NCBI GenBank assembly: GCA_011799875.1
Contig: CM022303.1
Location: 71,232,633-71,296,632, forward strand
DNA from: Thinopyrum elongatum
Lineage: Eukaryota; Streptophyta; Magnoliopsida; Poales; Poaceae
Length of the DNA: 64,000 nucleotides
Direction of reading: 5' to 3'
The notes under the pieces are model-generated. The model made no database searches, was not told where the DNA came from, and worked only from the letters and a program-made list of their open reading frames with translations. Positions 56,038 to 64,000 of the stretch are shown piece by piece (within the stretch, counting starts at the first letter, position 1; the number at the start of each line of letters is the position of its first letter). The position numbers and the translations under genes were made by a program.

Positions 56038-57592
56038 TTTATTGCACTCATTCTTCCCTTCCAGGAACCAGCTTCCTCTTCAAATAAGTACTTGCTCTGT
56101 TTCAACATCGTTTGCAATTTTTCCACGGCCACGGCGGGTCTCGGCAACGGCGGGTCACGGCAGTAGCGGGTCGACGGACCCCGGCAGCCCGGCGTGCGAC
56201 AAAGGCGGACCGCGGCGGCGACGGGAAGGCGAGGATCGGCGGCTCGGCAGCGCCGGACCCCGGCAAATACAGAGAGCAGCAGCGGCTCAGACGCACGGCT
56301 GCGGCCGTGGCTGCAAACGGCGAGTCAAGGAGGCGGCGGCGCGGGGCGCGACCGTTGACTACCAGCGACGGTGGCGACAGCGATACGCCGCCCTTGTTTT
56401 TCTCTTTTTCTTCATGGCAGAACATCAGTACTAGCAGCGGCCGGCGGCTCAGCGCAGGGGCGCGAGGCCAGACCGCGGCCAGAGGCGACTACGAGGCCAG
56501 GCGGCTCGTGGCACAGGGCGGCTCAGGCGCGGCAAGGTCCGACGGTGACTCAGACAGGAGGTGACTCAACAACGTCGGGTCCCGAAGGCGACTCGGACGG
56601 GGGGCGAGTGCGATGGTGACTCAGCAGCGGCGAGGCCCGAAGGCGACTCAGCAACGGCGGAGGAATCAGGCCCGCAGCGGCGGGCGTCTGACGGCGCAAG
56701 GCAGCTCAATGGGGCGTCTCAGACGGCGGCGAGGGAGGCCGACCGCGGGCGAAGCAGCACGAGGCCCAGAGCGGCGGCGCGTTGCAGCGGTGGTGGCTCG
56801 ACTCGGAGGCGGCCGGCGGACTGAAGCCGCGCCCAGGCGGGTGAAGGCGAGCCAAGGTGGCGGCGAGGGCAGGCTCGACGGCGGCTGCTTGGAGCGGCGA
56901 AGCGACTCGCAGGCGTGGCCGTGGAGGAATCCGAATCCAATCCACCTCCGGGTCCTCCTCCCGGTCGCTGTTGGCTTTGACCAAACTATGTCCATTTTTT
57001 CCTCCGGGTCTGAATCCGGAGTTCCAGCAAGAATAGTATTACCAGAGGAGTAGCAATTGATTTGACGTCCTGCTTTGGTCAAACTTCACGTGGGTGCTTT
57101 TTCCCGGAATTGAAAAAACAGCCACCATCGCTGAACTATGTTGCTCCAATTATACAGTAACGTAGTCAATTGGGTTACTATGCAAGTAAACTGTCTCGGG
57201 ACTTGACGTAGACTCCGTTGCTTAGCGGATTCGAGCGCGTCTCCGTCTTTCGATTGGAAACAGATATAACCCGTTATTTGGTAGTCGCCGCACATCAGAC
57301 AAATCCTGGATGTTTTGCACGCACTTGAAAACCTTGTCCATTCTCGGCTTCCGACGGCGGTACCCTCGAAATTGATCTGGCTCCGGACCGACAGAAAACC
57401 ACGCCGTATGCAGCGGCGCGCAGATTCAACTTTAATTTTTATTAAACTCAAATCTCACAGATTATAAATCTGAACCGATGAACTTGAAATTGATGCAGAT
57501 CTTTCCAAACCGGCTTTTCTTCATCCGGAAAATCATGAATTTCTCAATCCCTGGGAGAGATCCCTTCAAGAACTCAACATCACCGTGCGTAC
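56038..57592. other. GC-rich block and leader of the non-autonomous element
   Basis: 56110-56960 is GC-rich and made of irregular GGCGACTCGGCGG-like units. Several overlapping frames are open there on both strands, which base composition alone explains. 57060-57592 has ordinary composition and no supported gene. It would be the 5' leader, next to the primer site. Confidence 0.5.
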
Positions 57593-57610
57593 GCCCCACG
57601 GTGGGCGCCA
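57593..57610 (-). promoter_or_regulatory. Primer-binding site of the non-autonomous element
   Basis: On the minus strand TGGCGCCCACCGTGGGGC starts two bases from the LTR edge. The TGGCGCC core is typical of gypsy primer sites. Confidence 0.7.
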
Positions 57611-57612
57611 AC

Positions 57613-57775
57613 TGTCGTGGTTTTGTCACGGCAGATGTCCTAGTAGGAGGACTTAGTCGTGAGGCCAACGCAACTAGCTAGTAGATTGAACGGGGTTGGT
57701 CGAAATCGAGAGACGTGAGGTTTTACCCAGGTTCGGCCCCTCACGGTAAAGGTAAAAGCCTACAACCTGCTTCAT

Positions 57776-57780
<5 letters not shown>
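57613..57780 (-). repeat. 5' LTR of non-autonomous element, inner 168 bp
   Basis: It matches 51035-51202. It breaks off in the sequence CTTCATTGATA, where a (TA)n tract starts. The rest of the LTR is not in the window. Confidence 0.8.

Positions 57781-57825
<45 letters not shown>
57779..57825. repeat. (TA)n microsatellite
   Basis: About 23 TA units at the junction between the broken LTR and the next element. It is next to a T-rich run that would be the A-rich tail of a minus-strand retroelement. Confidence 0.9.
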
Positions 57826-57829
<4 letters not shown>

Positions 57830-58801
57830 TTTTTGAGAAAATGTTGCTTGTATTCATAACCTCAAACGCAGTACAAGACCCAAACACATACAAGCAGCCC
57901 GCAGGCATACGAAGACGGATACAGACCACAAGCCCTGCAACCCAAACACAGCGAAGCTCTCAGAAAACACAAGACGAAACTCCAGGCTCGCCGCATCCAT
58001 CCAGCCGGCCGCTCGCCATCTGCTCGAGCTGCCATGGGAGAAGTCTTCCTTCTGCATCGCCAAATGGCTTTGTAGGCCGCATATAGGTCCCGCCCCACCG
58101 AACGGGAACCAGGGTCGGGTTCCGGCGCATCGGCCGGGGACAATCCCCACAGAGAAGAAGGCTCCAAACCTCCGCTTTGGCTCCAGCTCGCCGAAGCCGC
58201 ACAGGTCGACATCCACCGCCATCCAGATCCCCAAAACAGGGCCTAGAAGCCCAAATCCGTCGCCGCTTCGGTCGTCGATGCTCCCGAACAAACAGCAAAG
58301 CCAGCCAGCCTCCAGCACACCGCTGCACAACCCCCAGCACCTCCACGGCAAGAACAGAGCAAATCTCACCGAGACGAAGACGAGGTTGAGGGAAAAAAAC
58401 TCCAGCAGCCAGTCGTTGCCTCTGCCACAGTGACCGCACCAGGAGAACGCCAGCTCACTAGAACCACGGATCCGCAAGCACAAAACACCAGGAACCCAAC
58501 GGCAACGCCACAAGTGACCACCGCCGCCGCCCTGGAAACCACCCTCGCCCGACCCAAGGGACTGGCAGGAGACCACTCCTCCGGCCTCGTCACCGCCTGG
58601 AAGTAAGACGGCGAGGTGAGGCTGAGACCGAGGAACACTTATTCGCCAAGTCGCCGCCGCCACCACCGAAACGGCGACCCTCGAAACCTTACCTCTACTC
58701 TGTACAGACCTCAGGCACAGAACCGGGCCTCCCCATCTCTCCCGCCGCCTCACCGGCCGCCGGAGAGAGGAGGAGCCCACGGCCCGGCCGGCGGCGAGTC
58801 G
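57826..58801 (-). mobile_element. Probable non-LTR retroelement (LINE or SINE-like), 3' tail against (TA)n
   Basis: On the minus strand the segment ends GAATACAAGCAACATTTTCTC followed by an A-rich tail and then (TA)n, as expected for a target-primed insertion. An open frame covers 57854-58780, but its protein has no motif I recognise, and the GC-rich sequence would favour chance frames. The 5' end is cut by the copia LTR at 58802. Other possibilities are a processed host transcript or part of another element. Confidence 0.4.
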
Positions 58802-59753
58802 TGTAGGAGATATGCCCTAGAGGCAATAATAAATGTTATTATTTATCTCCTTGCTCATAATTATGTTTATGTTCCATGCTATAACTGCTGTGGTTCCCGA
58901 GCCCGTATATCCATAAAGGCTCTGGGGAAAACCCATGTGCACGTGTGGAATAATAAACGGTAAAAAGTATTCCTAGTCATGCCTCTAAGACTAGCTCAAG
59001 TGTTGCATGATGATTATGTTTTCCCAATCATGGGCATGTCTATGCCAGCAGCTTTGAGGGCACAATGTTAGAAGAACATTTGTGTTGAATCGACCCGATT
59101 GATGTTATGCTATGAGATTCATTCGTCACAAGTTAATGGTTGATAACACAGAGATGGTTAACGTTTGCATGATTCCTCAGACCATGAGAGTATCGAGTTT
59201 CTTCATGCTTGATTCATGAACTTTGGGGTTTGTTAAACGTCATCCGTAACTGGATGGCTATTACGGCGGCTTACGGGTTCATGGGAAAGTATGTTAAGTA
59301 ACTTGATAGCTCAAGATTGGGATTTGCTCCTCCGACGATGGAGAGATATCTCTGGGCCCTCTCGGTGTTAAGGTATCCATCATCGTCTGGCCAGACACTT
59401 TGTGATTTGATCATGGGGATGCTGGAACACGGTAACGAGAAAAGAGAACAATACCGGTAACGAGGTAACTAGCATAGTGGACAAGTTGTTGATCCACGGG
59501 AATGCCAACATGTCTCGCCTCAGGTATTTGTAACATATCGTGAAGCAACAGGAATAGCACACGGCAACTGGAGGTTCACTCGAATATTCATTCGTGTGGG
59601 TATAGGGGTCAATATGGGTGTCCACGGCTCCGATGTTGATCATTGATCGGAAGGGGTTCCGTGTCATGTCTATACTTCACCGAACCTATAGGGTCACACG
59701 CTTAAGGGTCATCTATCTGCTGAATACTAGACAGGGAGTCTGAGAGAAAATCA

Positions 59754-59968
59754 CCGAAAAAGTTTCGGACACCGAAAAGTTTCGGACAGCGGAAAAGTTC
59801 CGCAGAGAGAGGTCACCGGATGAGTTCCGGTGAAACTGAAAAGTTGTTTCAGGGGATACCATTAAGTCAAAATGGTTTCGGCACATGCCTGATAATTCTT
59901 GGAGGATGCCAGAATCATTCTGGAAACTTCTGGGAATTTTCTGGAAGAAAAAACCGGAAATGTTCCGG
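59754..59968. repeat. Array of short perfect palindromes in copia U3
   Basis: Eight perfect stems with loops of 1 to 7 bases: 59754-59768 (CCGAAAAAGTTTCGG), 59772-59785, 59789-59803 (GCGGAAAAGTTCCGC), 59814-59832, 59836-59852, 59858-59876, 59909-59923 (CCAGAATCATTCTGG) and 59954-59968 (CCGGAAATGTTCCGG). A ninth, with a 5-bp stem, lies at 60017-60029. The stems differ in sequence yet each pairs perfectly. Confidence 0.85.
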
Positions 59969-60376
59969 GGCTGCCGGAACTGCTTCAGATGCTTTTCGCA
60001 GATGAAATCACTAAACTGGAATTGTTCCAAAACGCGTTGAAAATTATTTTAGTGGGTACTGGAAATGTTCTAAGCCCACATAAATATTTTCAGTTCGAAC
60101 GGACGCTGAAAAATATCGTCGTGAATAGTGAAAGTGCTTTTTGGAATTTTTTGGAAAGCCACCTTTTAGGGCTTTTTGCTAAAGGCTTCTAGAAGGTGAT
60201 GTGGATGGATGAGAGCCCCCTTGGGGGGGGGGACCCCTAGGGGGTGGCCGGCCACATGTGGAGCTCCTCCTTGGAGCTCCACATGTCCTTTGGTTTCTCT
60301 CTTATGCCCTTGGAAAGAGTTTCCTTCACGGGTATTTTGGTATTTCTTGAATGCCCATCCTACCCCTTGGTTTTCC

Positions 60377-60383
60377 TATATAA
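60377..60383 (+). promoter_or_regulatory. TATA box of right-hand copia LTR
   Basis: TATATAA within CCTATATAAGGAGG. It is about 600 bp before the LTR end, which leaves a long R/U5. Confidence 0.6.
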
Positions 60384-60598
60384 GGAGGAGAGGGTCTGCT
60401 CAATACTTCATCCCTTCTCACATACAAGTGCCATTGCAATGATCTGGCTTCTCTCTCCCTCCCACAAAAAGAGTTTCGTAGAGCCGAAAGGCTGTCTGGG
60501 TTCCGGTGGGAACTAGTTCTGGACGGCGAAGCCCTGTCGGATAGATAACACCGTATGTGTGCAACTCTGTAGAGAGGTCGTAGTTTCGATCTTAGTGC

Positions 60599-60772
60599 CC
60601 GAGGGGCTGTTCGTGAGTGCCTCCCGAAGGGCTGTCCAAGTGACGGTCCTAGTTCTGTGAGTCCTCCCGAAGGGCTGTCCAAGTGACCGTTCGAGTTTCG
60701 AAGGTCCTCCCGAAGGGCTGTCCGCGACACCGTCCGGGGGACTGTTCGACCGCCTCCCGGAGGGCTGTCCAA
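60599..60772 (+). repeat. Tandem CTCCCGAAGGGCTGTCC motif in R/U5
   Basis: CTCCCGAAGGGCTGTCC occurs three times (near 60621, 60664 and 60707), with variants at 60599 and 60752, at a spacing of about 43-45 bp. Each unit contains the small stem CCCGAAGGG. Confidence 0.75.
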
Positions 60773-60978
60773 AGAGAAGACGAGGGTATACATCCTCGCG
60801 GTTGGGAGGTTGTAAATCCTAGCTGTGGGGATCTGCACTGCCGATCGTCATCGACTCTACTTCCGCTGCGCTACGAGTCGGTAACGAAAATGATCAAACC
60901 TTGTATACAGTCTCCATAGTGGTCCTGGGCTGGTGCGTAGGTCGGAATTTTTTTGTTTTCTGCTGCGTTACCCTACAG

Positions 60979-60992
60979 TGGCATCATGAGCC
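60979..60992 (+). promoter_or_regulatory. Primer-binding site of right-hand copia element (variant)
   Basis: TGGCATCATGAGCC lies one base after the LTR. It resembles the initiator-tRNA site TGGTATCAGAGC but has one substitution and extra bases. Confidence 0.6.
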
Positions 60993-62344
60993 GTGCTATG
61001 CGTAGATGCAGGTTGCGATCTAGAATACATAGTGATGTATGGGTGTTGCACAATATAATTAGGTAGTAGATGAGTTCTATTACTGAAAATTATTTGTGCG
61101 GGTAGCACATGAAATCTGTTACCCGATGTTCTTGTTGCTTCCCTAGAATTTGCATATTTCTGATCTTGATAACAGCATGGTGGAGTTTCAATGTTCTGGC
61201 AATCCGCGATCCTGATTGATCAACGAAGTGCTAACAGTTCATTGAATTCCACTGTAGTTAAAAGGAAAGATGAAATTTCGCAGACGAAAGGGCAATGCAG
61301 ATATGATCTGCACGGGGGTCATGCGTATGACGAAGTTTAGTATGGGGCTCGAGATTTTATTATCTCGGTTTTCATACACCCTGGAAAGTTAATCTAGCGA
61401 CTTGAATTATCATACTTGATGATGGACGTTGGTAGCTTCGGTTTGTTTCGAAACCTTAGAAGCCTCGTAAAACAAGTTTTTGCTTGAACCGATTAGAGAC
61501 GTCTAACTTGGTTTTGCAGGAGGGTTTGCATGTGCATGTGATGTGGTATAGCAGTGCTCATAATAATTTGATTATGTATGAGATGACTATATGATGTAAA
61601 TTAATTAACATGACCTGCATGTCATGATTCGGCATGATGGCTGGAGCCATATGATTGCACTTTAATGACCTGCGTGTCAACCTTATGTAATGCACTTATT
61701 TTATTAGCTATAGAGATAGCAATATTATCTGGTGCATCGACAAGGTGAACACCGACGCGAATGCCGAAGACGAAGAAATACAAGAATTCTCCGTCAGAAA
61801 GGGCTATACCATATCATGCTATTATGAATTGCCTGAGATGTTTATCCCTTATGATGCACCCTTCTTGATTGCGCGGTAGTCGCTTTTTATTAGGGTGATC
61901 TCTCACAAAAATATCATAGTTGATAGTGTTCTCCCAAGTGTAGCACCGTCACGGCACCTAACTTTTCGGGGTGCGCCATGACTAACATGGGTACGAACGA
62001 TTAGGGATGTGTGAGGCGGGTGAGTTCAGACCTCGCAGCGAGATCACTTGGTTATCTTTGACGTTCAGGCATGACAGTCATGAGCTCGGAACACGCCCAT
62101 CGAAAGATGAACAAGAGTCGCATAGAGATGTGTTTGGCAGGTTGGCCTACCGGTTGAGATTTTCACCATCAGTGGTGACTAACATCAATGATGAATAATC
62201 AAAACACGGGTCTTGAATCACTCACAATCAATTATGAGAGATATTGATTTGAGTGGGAGCGCACTGTAGAATTATCTTGTTTAATTCTCAGTGCAATTAA
62301 TTTTGAACACTGTCTAAGTGTGATTTGCATAATAGTTGTAGAAT
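60993..62344 (+). other. Leader of right-hand copia element
   Basis: About 1.35 kb, non-coding. It shares short segments with the leader at 13371-14644 (for example around AGACGTCTAACTTG, AGTGGGAGC and GATTTACA-type sequences). No gene is seen. Confidence 0.6.
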
Positions 62345-64000
62345 AATGGCTCGCGTTTCCACCTTCCCTATTAAAATTGAATAGCTGTTAAATATCTGGT
62401 TAAAACTTTACGGTTGGTAACGTAATGTGAGGATTATCCTCAAGAGTGCCAAGAAGGATTTTGTCCTATCGCATACTTTGGTATTCTCTCGCTTATGCTA
62501 TGGATCATGTGACTCTCGTCCTTCGATCCAAAAGCTAGAATTCCGTTTCAGTCAAGTGCAATATGTTTGTTTCCATGAGACCCAAACTTTGAAAGTTTGG
62601 ATAGTTATGTGATATTCATGGAATCTGAAAATCATTTTCAGAGACAGACAAAGGCTAAAAGATATGAGATATCCAAAGCAATGTTTGTTTGCAAACTATT
62701 AGTAAAAGAAGTTTACTATGCATTAGACTGATAAGAGAGGGATCCAGAAGAACGCCTATCATATGATAAAAGGTGAATAAAACAACAACTTAAGAGAAAG
62801 GAAGTGTCCGAAGGGTGTTAGTGAAACTTTCACGCCTAGGAAGTCCAAGGCTAACGCCACTCTTAAATTGGGTGCTTCTTCTGAGAGGAGGAGAAATACT
62901 AAAAGTTAAAACTGTTAGAAGTATAAAGGCAATAAAGAAGAAGACTGGAATATCCAGCTCATGTATGAATGTCATACAAAGTTTTTGATGTATAGAAGGC
63001 TGGTCAAAGATATAGTTCTTGGGAATTATGGTTAAACATGTTAATCACTAATTCTTGGGTATTGTGAGACAATCACAAAGATACCCGCTCGATTGCATTC
63101 TGTTGCAACTCGATGTAAGAACTACTATGGCCTGAAAGACTAGCCAGGAATGAGGTTGAGATACACACATGGGACATAGTAAATGTTACCATACCTTCCA
63201 TCGGTGTATTACCTATGTATTTACTTTCATAATTCATTTTAGAGTTTCACACTCTAGCCCTTTGCATAAGGTATCTTGCAAGAAGGTTGTTCATAAGAGA
63301 ACTTTTTATGTTCGGTGTTATGAATAACATAAGGGCCATACTTTCATTATGAATGAGATGTATGTTATGAATATTGATAATAATATATTACCTCTGGATT
63401 TACATTCATAATTCATTTTAGAGTTTTACACTCTAGCCCCTTGCACAATGTTGTTGCAAAAAGGTTGTTCATAAAAGGAACAATTGTTGTTCAGTATTAT
63501 GAATAACATGAAGGGCCATGCTTCCATCCTCGATGGGACGTATGTTATGAATATTGATGGTAATATGATACATCCATAACACTGACGCTAAATATCATAA
63601 AGACTAAAAGAATACCACACAAGTGTGGCACTGCATTTGGTCACATTGGAGAAACCCGCATGGATAAAATCCATTATGATGGATTTTTGAAGTCATTTGA
63701 TTTTGAATCATCTGACACTTGCAACTTTCCTCCGAAAAGTGAAGTGACTGAAATACCGTTCACAGGCCATAAGGAACGGACAACAAACTTATTGGTGATC
63801 ATACATTTGATGTGTGTAGTCCAATAAATGTTGTTAGTAGTGGATTTATCTATCTTCAGAAATGACTCAAGTAGATATGTGGATATTTACTTGATGAGAC
63901 GTAAGTCTGGATCTTTTGAATTCATTCGAAAGGTTTTCAAAAAGGAAGTAGAAGTTATTGTAACAAGAAAATTATGTTTCTACAATTCGATTGCAGAAAG
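62345..64000 (+). pseudogene. Copia gag-pol, heavily degenerate, runs off the window
   Basis: It starts near ATG 62345 (MARVSTF). A gag relic follows: RIILKSAKKDF at 62430-62465 and AKRYEISKAM near 62660-62690, corresponding to RIILIAAKKSY and ARIERYEVSDKF of the intact copia. The zinc knuckle and protease are not recognisable. From about 63590 the GAG-pre-integrase and integrase region returns in pieces (VWHC-like, then FDFESSDTC, ERTTNLL and DSSRYVDIYLMRRKS) with frameshifts and stops. The reverse transcriptase would lie beyond 64000. It is much older than the copia at 12675-20375. Confidence 0.8.
63209..63572 (+). repeat. Diverged 179-bp tandem duplication inside copia pseudogene
   Basis: 63209-63387 and 63388-63572 align from ATTACCT.TG.ATTTAC to GTATGTTATGAATATTGAT. 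Shared blocks include CATAATTCATTTTAGAGTTT and GGTTGTTCATAA. About one base in six or seven differs, by eye. Confidence 0.75.

Larger units (their letters stand above)
51035..57780 (-). mobile_element. Non-autonomous LTR retrotransposon with captured gene fragment
   Basis: The left LTR is 51035-51661 (627 bp, TGTCGTGG...CCTCGACA). The start of the other LTR is at 57613-57780, where it is cut. The primer site (minus strand TGGCGCCCACCGTGGGGCG) abuts the right LTR, and a purine tract (minus AAACTGGGGGCTAA) abuts the left LTR, so the orientation is minus. No gag, protease, reverse transcriptase or integrase was recognised over nearly 6 kb. The interior holds a diverged motif array (52335-52850), a phosphatase gene fragment (55208-56037) and a GC-rich block (56110-56960). 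The primer site resembles those of Tat-type gypsy elements. Confidence 0.75.
58802..60977 (+). repeat. 5' LTR of right-hand copia element
   Basis: 2176 bp, TGTAGGAGATATGCCC...GTTACCCTACA. The start is related to the other copia LTRs (ATATGCCCTAGAGGCAATAATAAA). U3 holds the palindrome array at 59754-59968. There is a TATA box at 60377-60383, a tandem motif in R/U5 at 60599-60772, and a primer site directly after. Confidence 0.88.

Noticed and set aside
56102..57082. Arg/Gly-rich frames up to 150 codons in the GC-rich block of the non-autonomous element
   Set aside because: Overlapping frames on both strands, irregular GGCGACTC-type units and no domain. Explained by base composition.
57854..58780. 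309-codon minus-strand open frame
   Set aside because: No motif or family is recognised and shadow frames are equally open. It is kept only as part of a possible non-LTR element, not as a gene.

Overview
The window looks like repeat-filled intergenic DNA from a grass of the wheat tribe (Triticeae: wheat, Aegilops or barley type). I found no complete ordinary host gene, tRNA, rRNA or CRISPR array. Nearly every base belongs to LTR retrotransposons nested inside one another. Boundaries rest on TG...CA termini, primer-binding sites, polypurine tracts and 5-bp target-site duplications (TSDs) read directly from the sequence. Family names (Angela-, Fatima-, Sabrina-like) are from memory and tentative; superfamily calls rest on protein motifs.

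Left block (1-28358): the 3' end of a gypsy element and its roughly 4.4-kb LTR (519-1059, resumed at 24501-28358). This LTR is split by a Tat-lineage gypsy element in minus orientation (1060-24495, TSD CCCGC, 471-bp LTRs). That element has gag-protease but no reverse transcriptase, RNase H or integrase, and carries an intron-containing antisense accessory gene near its 3' LTR. An Angela-like copia element inserted into it (TSD AATGC). A segment running from inside one copia LTR to inside the host gag was then tandemly duplicated. One copia copy has lost its interior (6132-9677); the other keeps an intact 1323-codon gag-pol frame (14645-18616).

Middle block (28359-51034): an Athila-type remnant (28359-31913) is followed by a decayed minus-strand copia element (31914-37133 and 49806-51034). 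That copia is split by a Sabrina-like Athila element (37134-49800, TSD AAGAG), whose left LTR is itself split by a 3.6-kb solo LTR (38282-41927, TSD ACTTA).

Right block (51035-64000): a non-autonomous LTR element without pol (51035-57780) carries an apparently intronless fragment of a host SAC-domain phosphoinositide phosphatase gene. Its right LTR is cut by a (TA)n tract and a probable non-LTR retroelement. A degenerate copia element with a 2.2-kb LTR (58802-60977) then runs off the window.

The most interesting signals are: a pair of short exons joined in frame across a GC-AG intron and conserved in two diverged LTRs; a run of at least eight different perfect short palindromes in a copia U3; the captured phosphatase fragment; and the duplication and deletion history of the copia insertion. 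Premature stops in the older elements are mostly C-to-T changes (CAG to TAG, CGA to TGA), as expected of heavily methylated DNA.
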